DNA of 64,000 nt. Origin: Pseudomonadota bacterium. Its GTDB lineage: Bacteria; Pseudomonadota; Gammaproteobacteria; Xanthomonadales; Xanthomonadaceae. The notes beneath the pieces were generated by a model. That model saw nothing but the letters and a program-made list of their open reading frames with translations, was not told the DNA's origin and searched no databases. The DNA is taken from positions 1 to 64,000 of the forward strand of contig JAFEBW010000016.1 of assembly GCA_018242445.1 (NCBI GenBank). The letters run 5' to 3'. Shown here in pieces: positions 37,130 through 45,242 of this stretch (the first letter of the stretch is position 1; each line of letters opens with the position of its first letter). A program made the translations under genes and the position numbers.

Positions 37130-37650
37130 CGCAACACCTCCTGCGCGCCGTGGATCCGATGCACGGCCAGCGCCAGTCGCATGTCGTCGTCGGCGGCGAG
37201 AACCTGGCCTTGCCGGATCATTCCAGCAGCGCACAGAACCACACCAACCTCGACCACGAGCACACCCAGCGCCGCGCTCCACGATGCCCGCCTGAAAGCT
37301 TCCTGCGCGTTCCTGCGGGCTTCCGGAGATGGATCACGAATCCGCTCAGGAAACAGGTCGGCGAGCTCCAATCCGACGGTGCGAACGATGGATGATGCGT
37401 CGCACCCGACGAAACAATGCAGCAGCACGCGTCCATCGGCGGCTTCGGTAATGGCGACGGATTGCGTCGCGTGACGATGCCCATTCGGGCAATCCGCGCG
37501 CCAGCCCTCGCCTGAACGCCGCACGTTGTGCAGCATCTGCAGCAGGCGATCCACCGGGCGCATGCCTGCGGTATGATAGGCGCGTCCGCCAAGACGCTTG
37601 ACCTCGAAGCCCGCCCCGTGCGGGTTTCGTCGTTCTAGGATAGAGCTCAT
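37126..37650 (-). CDS. Primase-type zinc-finger protein
   Basis: A 174-residue protein. Residues about 50-100 (ADCPNGHRHATQSVAITEA...VLLHCFVGCDASSIVRTVGL) resemble the CHC2-type zinc finger of phage and plasmid primases, with C/H/C/C ligands. The C-terminal half is Ala/Val-rich. No Toprim or catalytic primase domain is visible, so synthesis would need a partner. Overlaps both neighbours by 4 bp. Confidence 0.75.
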   Translation of the reverse strand: MSSILERRNPHGAGFEVKRLGGRAYHTAGMRPVDRLLQMLHNVRRSGEGWRADCPNGHRHATQSVAITEAADGRVLLHCFVGCDASSIVRTVGLELADLFPERIRDPSPEARRNAQEAFRRASWSAALGVLVVEVGVVLCAAGMIRQGQVLAADDDMRLALAVHRIHGAQEVLR

Positions 37651-37844
37651 CGCGAGCCCTCCAGCATGGCCAGCGCGCGACGTACTCGCGCGATGCGGCG
37701 ATGGATGTTCGGTCGGCGCGCGTCGTCGGCGCAGCGCGCAACCTCGTGCAGGTCGGCGAGTCGGAGGCGTACAACCTGCACGGCATCATCGCCATAGCGT
37801 CGACGTGCGGATGCGGCCATGTGGGCAGCAGGGCGGCGGTTCAT
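37647..37844 (-). CDS. Small basic hypothetical protein of the island
   Basis: A 65-residue Arg/Ala-rich protein (MNRRPAAHMAASARRRYGDD...). No family recognised. It is kept as a gene because ATG 37844 overlaps the upstream stop and its own stop overlaps the next start, both by 4 bp, in the coupled manner of the rest of the island. Confidence 0.6.
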   Translation of the reverse strand: MNRRPAAHMAASARRRYGDDAVQVVRLRLADLHEVARCADDARRPNIHRRIARVRRALAMLEGSR

Positions 37845-38044
37845 GCGGCCACCTTCGCGCGTTCGCGTTCGGCGAGCTTGACCGGCAGACGATTCAGCGA
37901 CTCGACGTAAACGAACGTCGCCCGTCCGAGTTTGAAGGTTTCCAACAGGCCGGACTTCGCCAACGAGAAGGCTACGGTTCGTCCGATACCGCGCTCGGCG
38001 CAGGCGGGCACCAGCCGCCGGAAGGTGCATCCAGGTTCGTTCAT
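37841..38044 (-). CDS. Small HTH protein, AlpA/excisionase-like
   Basis: A 67-residue protein with a probable winged-helix or AlpA-type fold: RRLVPACAERGIGRTVAFSLAKSGLLETFKLG then a strand FVYVESLNRLP. Such proteins regulate integrase expression or assist excision. ATG 38044 was chosen; the frame extends to 38089. Position in the middle of the island operon fits a control role. Confidence 0.7.
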   Translation of the reverse strand: MNEPGCTFRRLVPACAERGIGRTVAFSLAKSGLLETFKLGRATFVYVESLNRLPVKLAERERAKVAA

Positions 38045-38110
38045 CGTGTTTCTCCGAATGCTCGCGAACGATTCGCGGCTTCGGTGCAATTTGCGGGTCG
38101 GAAACGCGAC

Positions 38111-38632
38111 TCAGTGAGGGTCAGTCTTGTTTTTTTCGAGCTTCCGAACGTAATCGGCCGTCACCTTGAATTGACGCGCGATTAGGCTCGCGCGGTTGCG
38201 CGTTTTAGGCGCTGCGGCCAGTGCTTCGCGTATCTTTGCCCCCTTGCCCTTGGGTGTTTCTTTGGCCCTATCAGAACCCTTTTTTCCACCTCGCCGAACA
38301 CCCAACCCGGTGCCGGCAAGTCGATCTTTCACCTCGCCGACAGCGTCGTGCACGATGATCTTGCGAAGCAATGTGCCGGCGCTTGCCATGTCGCCATTGC
38401 ATGCACGGCGGATGGCCTTTTCCAGCGCGGCAACTTCAACGCTATCGCTATCCATGGCAGCGGTGGCGCGTACCAGTTCCTCGGCCCATTGTTCGGGCAC
38501 GGCATCGCGTGGGATGCCGGCCTTGTCAGCTTGAAAGCCGATCCATGCTGATACCAGCCACCAGCCGAGACTTTCATCGGTACGTGTCTGCCAATTGTCG
38601 GGCAGCGGCAACCATGAGTTCAGCGGTTCCAT
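38111..38632 (-). CDS. Hypothetical protein with C-terminal HTH
   Basis: A 173-residue protein. The N-terminal part is Trp-rich (LPLPDNWQTRTDESLGWWLVSAW), the middle is helical, and the C-terminus after a Lys/Gly linker holds ALAAAPKTRNRASLIARQFKVTADYVRKLEKNK, a helix-turn-helix-like stretch. No family recognised. 66 bp upstream of the small HTH gene. Confidence 0.65.
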   Translation of the reverse strand: MEPLNSWLPLPDNWQTRTDESLGWWLVSAWIGFQADKAGIPRDAVPEQWAEELVRATAAMDSDSVEVAALEKAIRRACNGDMASAGTLLRKIIVHDAVGEVKDRLAGTGLGVRRGGKKGSDRAKETPKGKGAKIREALAAAPKTRNRASLIARQFKVTADYVRKLEKNKTDPH

Positions 38633-38721
38633 CGGCGCATCCTCCCGCGCCCTTCGAGAACACCACGGCAACGGGCGAAGGAATCCCGCGTTCGGCTGGC
38701 CGGCCTAGCCGTGGTGAGGGC

Positions 38722-39120
38722 TTACGCTGCCGCCTCGCGCACGATGCGCGGGTGCTTGGCGGCGATGCGCAGCAAGGTGCGGGCCGCGCCGGATGGCTCG
38801 CGGCGGCCCTGTTCCCAATCTTGCAAGGTGCGAATGGACACGCCCAGCAACGCAGCGAACTGCGCCTGCGATAGCCCGGTGCCAGCACGCGCAGCGGCGA
38901 TGGCGATGCGTCCAGCGGGAATCACCTCGTCGCGTTCGACGGTGCCGTCGTTGCGGGTGACACGGCGGCGGATACGGCCATCGGGCATCGGCATGAACTC
39001 GGTCTTGCGCGCCCAACGCCCCGCCTTTGCGTCGGCGATGGCTTCGCGCAGTTCGGCGTTGAGATCACGCCCCCTTTCCCATTCGGCAAGCTGTTTGGTG
39101 GTCATCTTCTGGGTCGTCAT
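38722..39120 (-). CDS. HigA-type antitoxin, XRE HTH
   Basis: A 132-residue protein. The N-terminal half has a DGRIRRRVTRNDG segment; the C-terminal half is an XRE helix-turn-helix (GLSQAQFAALLGVSIRTLQDWEQGRREPSG). ATG 39120 overlaps the toxin stop by 4 bp, with toxin first, as in higBA. It would neutralise the toxin and repress the promoter. Confidence 0.87.
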   Translation of the reverse strand: MTTQKMTTKQLAEWERGRDLNAELREAIADAKAGRWARKTEFMPMPDGRIRRRVTRNDGTVERDEVIPAGRIAIAAARAGTGLSQAQFAALLGVSIRTLQDWEQGRREPSGAARTLLRIAAKHPRIVREAAA

Positions 39121-39449
39121 GGGTCGTAGGTCGCCTTGAGATTTCGCAGCAGCGCAGGGTCTACGTTTTCCTGTGTGTTCTTGGCGTACAGCAGTACCAG
39201 CACGATTACGCCAGCGGTAGTGCGCAGGAAGTAGATGACGCGATAGCCTCCGCGCTTGCCACGCCCGGGTGCGCGCCATCGCAATTTGCGGCACCCACCA
39301 CTGGCCGGAATCACGTCGCCCGCCTGCGGTTCCTCGATCAATGCCGCCTGCAAGTCGGCCAGCTCCGCGTCGTCCATGGCGCAGGCTTCACGCGCCCGTA
39401 CAAACGTGGTCATTTCGATGAAACTCCACAGCGGTTTATTATACGGCAT
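39117..39449 (-). CDS. HigB/RelE-superfamily toxin
   Basis: A 110-residue protein with the RelE/HigB core: ALIEEPQAGDVIPASGGCRKLRW then GKRGGYRVIYFL and VLLYAKN. Family members cleave mRNA on the ribosome. ATG 39449 keeps the conserved N-terminal helix (WSFIEMTTFV). It begins 12 bp after the integrase stop, so the module may stabilise the island. Confidence 0.88.
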   Translation of the reverse strand: MPYNKPLWSFIEMTTFVRAREACAMDDAELADLQAALIEEPQAGDVIPASGGCRKLRWRAPGRGKRGGYRVIYFLRTTAGVIVLVLLYAKNTQENVDPALLRNLKATYDP

Positions 39450-39461
39450 AGCGTTGTATCT

Positions 39462-40736
39462 TCAAGTCTTGGGGCGCGACGCTGCAACGCGTCGAATCGG
39501 TGTCACCTTGTCGGCAGATTTGATCGGAGTGCAACAGAACCGGCCCCAATCGGCCATCATGCGAGCACGTTTTTCCAGTAGATCGGTGCGGTTGTACGCG
39601 GCTTCGGTTTGATCCTTGATCGCATGCGCCAGCGCCGCCTCCGCAACCTCGCGCGCGTAGCTGGTGCGCTCGGCACACCAGTCGCGGAACGATGATCGGA
39701 ACCCGTGCGCAGTCAGTCCGGAGTAGGCGTCCTTCACCACCTTCAACGTGGCGGCGATGGTGATGGGCCGGTTCGGTTTGCCGCCGGGGAATACATACCC
39801 TGTATGCGCGCCGGGCATGGATTGCAGCAGCTTGACGGCCTCGTGCGACAGCGGAACCCGATGATCGCGCCCAGCCTTCATGCGCTCAGCGGGTGTCGTC
39901 CACACCTTGCGTTGCAGATCAATCTCCGCCCAGTGCGTTCCTGCCGCCTCGCGCGATCTACTGGCCGTGAGAATCTGAAACCGCAGCGCCCGGCTGGCGA
40001 TGGAGTCCTTCGACGCCAGCATCGCCATGAAATCGGGCACCTCGGCATACGGCATCGCAGCGTGGTGTTTCACCCGCTTCACCTTCATCGGCTTGGCCAG
40101 CAGCTTGTCCAGATGGCCACGCCAGCGGGCAGGGTTTTCGCCTTGCCGGTATTTGCGAGCCGTCGCCCAATCCAGCACGGCCTCGAGGCGTTGCCGCACG
40201 CGCGTAGCGGTTTCGGTTTTGTCCTTCCAGATGTCGTCCAGCACGTCCACCACCAGATCGGTGTCGATGTCCTGCACGGGCAGCGGCAGCAGCTTGGCCG
40301 CATAGGTGTTGAGCGTGTTGCGCCATTGATCGCGGTGCTTGGCGTTGCGCCAGCCGGCCTCGTGGGCGCTGATATAGGACGCGCAGCAGTCGCCAAAGGT
40401 TCTTGCGCGCGCGCGCTCCAGTGCTTCCTGCGCGCGCTTGCGCGCATTCTCCTCGCGATCCTCGCGTGGCTTGTCGATGGGATCGCCACCTTGCCGGAGT
40501 AGATCGCGTTGCTTCCCTGCTTCCGTGCGCGCGGAGTCCAGCGTCACCTCGGGGAACGCGCCCAGTCCCTTGTCGCGCAGCTTGCCGGTGATACGATCGC
40601 GGTAGCGGAAAACCCACGTCCTGCGGCCATCGGTCTTTACCAGCAGATACAGGCCGCGCTCATCGGCATACCGGCCAGCCGGTTTTGCTTTGACTTCAAC
40701 GACTGTCAATTGGTTGCTCTTGACTTTCACCGCCAA
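39462..40736 (-). CDS. int: Island tyrosine integrase (P4/CP4-57 type)
   Basis: A 424-residue integrase. The N-terminal DUF4102 arm-binding domain (YADERGLYLLVKTDGRRTWVFRYR), core-binding SAM-like domain, and a catalytic domain with Arg (TASRSREAAG), H-x-x-R (HGFRSSFRDW) and Tyr near EAAYNRTDLL. It recombines the 3' end of tRNA-Ser with the island attP. First gene of the leftward island transcript, 160 bp from attR. Confidence 0.95.
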   Translation of the reverse strand: MAVKVKSNQLTVVEVKAKPAGRYADERGLYLLVKTDGRRTWVFRYRDRITGKLRDKGLGAFPEVTLDSARTEAGKQRDLLRQGGDPIDKPREDREENARKRAQEALERARARTFGDCCASYISAHEAGWRNAKHRDQWRNTLNTYAAKLLPLPVQDIDTDLVVDVLDDIWKDKTETATRVRQRLEAVLDWATARKYRQGENPARWRGHLDKLLAKPMKVKRVKHHAAMPYAEVPDFMAMLASKDSIASRALRFQILTASRSREAAGTHWAEIDLQRKVWTTPAERMKAGRDHRVPLSHEAVKLLQSMPGAHTGYVFPGGKPNRPITIAATLKVVKDAYSGLTAHGFRSSFRDWCAERTSYAREVAEAALAHAIKDQTEAAYNRTDLLEKRARMMADWGRFCCTPIKSADKVTPIRRVAASRPKT

Positions 40737-40741
40737 ACCCC

Positions 40742-40764
40742 TTGTTCCCTACTTTGTTCCCTAC
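40742..40764 (+). repeat. Integrase arm-type repeat, right copy
   Basis: TTGTTCCCTACTT followed by TGTTCCCTAC, one base different from the copy at 35205-35227. It lies just upstream of the integrase gene start and inside the right att repeat. Confidence 0.6.
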
Positions 40765-40895
40765 ACAATAGGCCGGCTGGCGGCGAACGTCAACGAACGG
40801 GCTTGGACGGATGAATGGCTGAAACCCGCATTGCATCTAGGTTTCCAAGGATTGACCGAACATGCGCGAACCGCGGCGAACCACGAACCGGCGGA

Positions 40896-40911
40896 CGCTC
40901 TCTCCGCCAAA
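40896..40911. repeat. attR, right attachment repeat
   Basis: CGCTCTCTCCGCCAAA, identical to the end of tRNA-Ser at 35138-35153. It lies 14 bp from the stop of the PCuAC gene. Confidence 0.9.
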
Positions 40912-40924
40912 CATGCCGCATGCG

Positions 40925-41554
40925 TCATTGCAATGGTTGAATGGCAGCGCCCACGCAACCGGTGCTCCCGTTGATCATGCCGCTTCGATGGCCAGGGCAA
41001 ACCTGGTTCGAGGTGCCGGTTGACGCCGGAGCCTGCTGCGCCACCCTGGCAACCGCACGGGCCACGCTGCCGTCGGCAAAATGCAGGGTGAAAGCGACGG
41101 CATCGCCGACCTTCAGATCGTGGCGCGGTTCCATCAGCATCCAGTGCAGCCCGCCGGCGTGAATCTGCAGGGAACCGCCTGCGGGGATGTCCTGCGCGCC
41201 CGCAGGCCGCATGCTGCTCATGCCTCCCGACATCAGGCTGCGGTGCAGCTCGACCAGGCCGAAGGCATCGCTGTCGGCGGCGACCAGGCGCAGCGCGCGA
41301 TTGCCGACGTTGCGTACATCCATGTAGCCCGCCAACATGTCCGTGCCCGGCGGCGCGGCGCGCACCCAGGCGTTCTCGATGCGAACCGGCGCGGCGCGCG
41401 CTGCCTTCGCAGCAGCCTTCGAAGACGACGCCGATGGCGTCGCAGATGGCATCGACATGGCCTTGGGCGCAGGCGTGGCCCGCAACCCACCCGTACCGCC
41501 CGACAAGGCCACCGCGGCGCAAAGCGCGAACAGATGACGGCGATGGTTTTGCAT
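40925..41554 (-). CDS. Periplasmic copper chaperone PCu(A)C
   Basis: A 209-residue exported protein. A signal peptide, a low-complexity Ala/Ser/Lys linker (about residues 27-55), then the PCuAC domain with the H(M)X10MX21HXM-type ligands visible as HRSLMSGGMSSM and HAGGLHWMLM. It delivers Cu(I) to cytochrome oxidase CuA. The C-terminus after about residue 170 is an extra Cys/Gly segment whose stop lies 14 bp from attR. Confidence 0.85.
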   Translation of the reverse strand: MQNHRRHLFALCAAVALSGGTGGLRATPAPKAMSMPSATPSASSSKAAAKAARAAPVRIENAWVRAAPPGTDMLAGYMDVRNVGNRALRLVAADSDAFGLVELHRSLMSGGMSSMRPAGAQDIPAGGSLQIHAGGLHWMLMEPRHDLKVGDAVAFTLHFADGSVARAVARVAQQAPASTGTSNQVCPGHRSGMINGSTGCVGAAIQPLQ

Positions 41555-41631
41555 CCCCTGATTCTAACCTCGGCAACGTTGCGGTATCGTCGCGCGGTTC
41601 CCTGCCAACTCCATCCAGACGGATCGACGAC

Positions 41632-42390
41632 ATGATCGAACTTCACACGCACGGCTCCATCCACGAAATCCGCCTGGCGCGCCCCCCGGTGAACGCGCTC
41701 GTGCCGGAATTGCTGCAGGCCCTGCGTGCGGCGGTGGAAGACGCGCCTGGCAAGGGCGCGCGCGGAATCGTCCTGGCTGGTGGACAGGGAGTGTTCTCCG
41801 GCGGCATGGATGTGCCGCACCTGATGGGTGTGGACGTGGTCGGGTTGCGCAGGGCCTGGGACGATTTCTTCGCTGCCTGCCACGCGCTGGCGAAGTCGCC
41901 GGTGCCGGTGGTCGCGGCGGTCGGCGGTCACGCGCCGGCCGGTGGTTGCGTGCTCGCCCTGTGCTGCGATTACCGCGTGATGGCGCGCGCGCCCGACCCC
42001 GCCAAACCGTTCCGCATCGGCTTGAACGAGGTGCAGGTGGGCTTGGCTGTGCCTGAAGGCGTCCAGCGGCTGTTGCGCCGCCTGGTTGGCCCGCGCCGCG
42101 CCGAGCGGCTCATGGTCGCGGGGGCGCTGGTGCCGGCGCGCCGTGCGTTCGCCATCGGCATGGTGGATGAACTGGCCGACCTGCCCGAGGTCACGCCGCG
42201 CGCGATCGGCTGGTTGAACGAACTGCTGGCCCTGCCCTCCAGCCCGATGCTGCGCACCCGTGCGCTGGCCCGCGCCGACGTGATCGACGCACTAGAAAAC
42301 CACGTCCACCTCGAGCGCTTCCTCGACGCATGGAACGAGCCGGATACGCAGGAGACCCTCAAGTCGCTGGTGGCGAAATTGAAGAAGTAG
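41632..42390 (+). CDS. Enoyl-CoA hydratase/isomerase family protein
   Basis: A 252-residue crotonase-fold protein. The oxyanion-hole motif GGMDVPHLM and GGHAPAGGCVLALCCDYRVM are visible, with an acidic residue in NEVQVGLAVPEG. Converts trans-enoyl-CoA or shifts a double bond. ATG 41632 follows a weak purine stretch. Convergent with phaC; enoyl-CoA turnover could feed PHA precursors, which is inference. Confidence 0.85.
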   Translation: MIELHTHGSIHEIRLARPPVNALVPELLQALRAAVEDAPGKGARGIVLAGGQGVFSGGMDVPHLMGVDVVGLRRAWDDFFAACHALAKSPVPVVAAVGGHAPAGGCVLALCCDYRVMARAPDPAKPFRIGLNEVQVGLAVPEGVQRLLRRLVGPRRAERLMVAGALVPARRAFAIGMVDELADLPEVTPRAIGWLNELLALPSSPMLRTRALARADVIDALENHVHLERFLDAWNEPDTQETLKSLVAKLKK

Positions 42391-42417
42391 CTGTCAGGTT
42401 CCAACAAGCGCGCTGCA

Positions 42418-43491
42418 TCACGCGCGCTTGGCCAGCCAGCCGTGGATGGCGCTGGGCACTTCGCGCTGGGCGCGGCCGGAGACGTAGATGCCGATGTGGC
42501 CGCCCTTGAACGACAGCTCGCTGTAGTCCTTCGTGCCGGCCAGTTGCTTCAACGGGCGCGAGGCACTGGGCGGCACGAGGTGGTCCTGCTCGGCGAACAC
42601 GTTGAGCACCGGCATGGTCACGCCCTTCAGCGACACCTCGCGGCCGCCGATCACGATGCCGCCATCGACGAAGCCGTTGCCCTGATAGAACTGCTTGATG
42701 AACTGGCGGAACGCCTCGCCGGCCTGATCGGGCGAATCGAAGATCCACTTCTCCATGCGCAGGAAGTCCTCGAGCGCGTGCTTGTCGTCGAGGATGTCGG
42801 TCAGGCCGACGTACTTCTGCACGTTCAGGCGGAACGGTTTCAGCGTGAGGTAGCAGTAGTTCATCAAGTCGGCCGGCACATTGCCCAGGCCATCGACGAA
42901 GGCGTCCACGTCCATCCCGCGCGTCCAGTGCGAGAGCATGTTGTCGGCGGTGTGGAAGTCCACCGGCGTTACCATGGTGACGAGATTGCGGATCTTGTCC
43001 GCGTGCAGGGCCGCGTAGCACAGCGAGAACGCGCCGCCCTGGCAGATGCCGAGCAGGTTGATCGCATCGAGGCCGTGCTTCTCGCGCAGGAAGTCCACGC
43101 AGCCGCCGAGGAAACGCTCGATGTAATCGGTGAGGTCGAGGTAGCGATCCGACAGGTCGGGATAGCCCCAGTCGATGATGTACACGTCCTCGCCCATCGA
43201 CAGCAATTGCTTGACGATCGAACGGTCGGCCTGCAAGTCCACCATGTACGGGCGGTTGACCAGCGCGTAGCAGATCAGCAGCGGCACCTTCGCGGTCGGC
43301 GCGCGCTCGCCCTTGAAGCGGTACAGCACCAGCTTGCCGTCGCTGTAGACGGCTTCCCTGGCGGTGGCGCCGTAGTGCACATCGTCGAGTTCGCGCAGAG
43401 TGGACGCGCCGGACACCAGCTTGCGCTGCATGGACTGCGCTTCGTGCGCGAGACGGTCGGGAGACAGGTTCAGCGGTCCGTACATGGACAT
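42418..43491 (-). CDS. phaC: Class III PHA synthase subunit PhaC
   Basis: A 357-residue polymerase subunit that joins 3-hydroxyacyl-CoA into poly(3-hydroxyalkanoate). The lipase-like box GICQGG holds the catalytic Cys (about residue 151); the Asp in FAEQDHLVPP and the His in KGGHIGIYVSG complete the triad. The length of about 355 residues is class III, needing PhaE, which is encoded 12 bp upstream. Confidence 0.95.
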   Translation of the reverse strand: MSMYGPLNLSPDRLAHEAQSMQRKLVSGASTLRELDDVHYGATAREAVYSDGKLVLYRFKGERAPTAKVPLLICYALVNRPYMVDLQADRSIVKQLLSMGEDVYIIDWGYPDLSDRYLDLTDYIERFLGGCVDFLREKHGLDAINLLGICQGGAFSLCYAALHADKIRNLVTMVTPVDFHTADNMLSHWTRGMDVDAFVDGLGNVPADLMNYCYLTLKPFRLNVQKYVGLTDILDDKHALEDFLRMEKWIFDSPDQAGEAFRQFIKQFYQGNGFVDGGIVIGGREVSLKGVTMPVLNVFAEQDHLVPPSASRPLKQLAGTKDYSELSFKGGHIGIYVSGRAQREVPSAIHGWLAKRA

Positions 43492-43503
43492 CGGGATGGC
43501 TCC

Positions 43504-44568
43504 TTACTTGACGCGACGCGCGGCCGGTGCGGCGCGCTGGGTGGTGGGCTTGGATGCAGGCTTTTTTGCGGCAACGGGCTTGCTCGCAGCGGCAGCAGGC
43601 TTGACCGTCGTCTCGGCGCGCGCTTCCTCGGCATGTTTCGTGGCAGCAGGCATCGTGGTCGCGGACTTCGCCGCGCCCTGTTCCACCGCCGCCAGACGCG
43701 CCCGGATCTCGCGCAGCTCGCGCTCCAGACGGGTGACCTTGAGATGACTGGAATTGACCTCGGTGCGGGTGGGCATGCCCAACTGCGCGCTGGCGCGCTC
43801 CACTTCGCCGTTCACGCCGCAGCGCAGACGGCTTTGCGCGTTGACCAGCTCGCCGTAGGCCTTGCGGAACTCGGCGGTCATCGCCACCTCGCCCCAAGCC
43901 TCCTCGGCCGCGTCGATCCACAGGTCGAACAAGGCGCGCGCCGAGTCGACCTGCCGGCCCGGCTCGCTGCGCTCGGCCAGCTTGTCCTCGAACCTCGCGA
44001 ATGCGCGCTGCCCGCATTCCATCAACTGCGCGTTGTAACCGTTCATCGCCTGTTGGTATTCGACCTGCGCCTTGCCCAGCGCCTGCCAGCGTTCCTGATG
44101 CTCGCGCGCCAAGCCGAACGCAGGCAGATTGAACAGGCCGCTCCAGTTGCCGCGCAGCGCGTCCAGCCACGGGCCGGACTGCTGGAAGAAGTGCTCCATG
44201 CCATGCGCATCGGGGCCGGACATGTTCTGGAACATGCCGGCGAAGGGGTTGTTCTCGATGCCCAGCGCGCGCTTCCATTCCGCCGCGATCTCGGAAGGGT
44301 TGACCGGCTTGCCGGCCAGCGTCTTGGCCAGATCCTGCATCTTGCCGAACCACTCGCCGGTGAGCTGGTTCATCCGCGATACCGTTTCATCGGTCTGCGC
44401 GCGGCCGTCCTTCGCCCACGGCGACCACAGATCCACCGCTTCCTTCCAGCCGGGGATCGCGTTGTCATGGCCGTTGCCGGCCTGCCGCGCCATCTCGCTC
44501 CACGCATTCCAGTACTGGCGCGAAAGCGCCTCGAAATCCCTGCCCCAACCTTCGGTCGAATGGCTCAT
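43504..44568 (-). CDS. phaE: Class III PHA synthase subunit PhaE
   Basis: A 354-residue PhaE partner. The N-terminal helical region (WGRDFEALSRQYWNAWSEM) and long helices through about residue 275 match PhaE, then a Lys/Ala/Pro-rich tail (AAASKPVAAKKPASKP) that may contact granules or nucleic acid. ATG 44568 (MSHSTEGW) was chosen over an ATG six codons upstream. Coupled to phaC. Confidence 0.9.
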   Translation of the reverse strand: MSHSTEGWGRDFEALSRQYWNAWSEMARQAGNGHDNAIPGWKEAVDLWSPWAKDGRAQTDETVSRMNQLTGEWFGKMQDLAKTLAGKPVNPSEIAAEWKRALGIENNPFAGMFQNMSGPDAHGMEHFFQQSGPWLDALRGNWSGLFNLPAFGLAREHQERWQALGKAQVEYQQAMNGYNAQLMECGQRAFARFEDKLAERSEPGRQVDSARALFDLWIDAAEEAWGEVAMTAEFRKAYGELVNAQSRLRCGVNGEVERASAQLGMPTRTEVNSSHLKVTRLERELREIRARLAAVEQGAAKSATTMPAATKHAEEARAETTVKPAAAASKPVAAKKPASKPTTQRAAPAARRVK

Positions 44569-44749
44569 CGCGGTCTCCTGCCACACGGTCGTGGCGATCG
44601 GCGCATGCTAGCACCGCGCCATGCTGCATCGCAACATTTCGCTGCGCCGCGTGCGCGGCGAAAGGCCGCGCGGCGATCGCCGGCGACTGCGCAGAAAGTG
44701 CCGCATCGCCTTCACTAGCGCCAGCTGCAGCGCCACCGAACCTGACGGC

Positions 44750-45091
44750 TCAGGCGGCGCGATCGGCGTCCGTGGTGAAGCTCTCGCCGCAGCCGCAGCC
44801 GTCGGTGGCGTTCGGGTTGTCGAACGTGAACTGCGAATTCAAGCCGCTGCGCACGAAGTCGATGCGCGTGCCGCGCACCAGCGGCAGGCTGTGCGCGTCG
44901 ACCACCACGCGCACGCCATCGATGTCGAGGACGGTATCGGCATCGCCGATGCTGTCCGCGAAATCCACCACATAGCCCCAGCCCGAACAACCGCGACGGC
45001 GCACGCCGAAGCGCAACCCGGCCTTGTCCGGCTGACCGGCAAGGAAGTTGCGGATGCGTTCGAGCGCGGTGGGCGTGAAGGAAAGTTCCAT
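44750..45091 (-). CDS. A-type iron-sulfur carrier (IscA/ErpA family)
   Basis: A 113-residue protein with the three conserved cysteines, RRRGCSGWGY (about residue 35) and GCGCGESF (about residues 99-101), typical of IscA/ErpA/SufA. Receives and passes Fe-S clusters. ATG 45091 (MELSFTPTA) was chosen. No isc genes adjoin; the exact subtype is not resolved. Confidence 0.9.
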   Translation of the reverse strand: MELSFTPTALERIRNFLAGQPDKAGLRFGVRRRGCSGWGYVVDFADSIGDADTVLDIDGVRVVVDAHSLPLVRGTRIDFVRSGLNSQFTFDNPNATDGCGCGESFTTDADRAA

Positions 45092-45242
45092 CGGCTGATT
45101 ATAGCTGCATGCTGCACGCCGCATGCGCGAACACGGCCGTGCTCGTCGTGCTCACATTCATGACCATGGCGCAGGGTCAAACAGCCACCTGCGTCTCCGT
45201 TATCATGGCGGGCTTGAAAGCACATCGGTGGAGATGCACGGC

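Larger units (their letters stand above)
35138..40911. mobile_element. 5.8-kb integrated island at tRNA-Ser
   Basis: Bounded by a 16-bp direct repeat of the tRNA 3' end (35138-35153 and 40896-40911). Inside, all genes run leftward: tyrosine integrase, toxin-antitoxin, HTH proteins, a primase-type zinc-finger protein and a P-loop ATPase. Duplicate GTTCCCTAC boxes lie near both ends. No capsid, portal or conjugation genes are present, so it resembles a minimal P4-like satellite or genomic island. Confidence 0.9.

Noticed and set aside
42442-44718. 758-codon plus-strand open frame opposite phaC and phaE.
   Set aside because: Antisense shadow of well-supported genes; low-complexity His/Arg/Leu composition and no domain.
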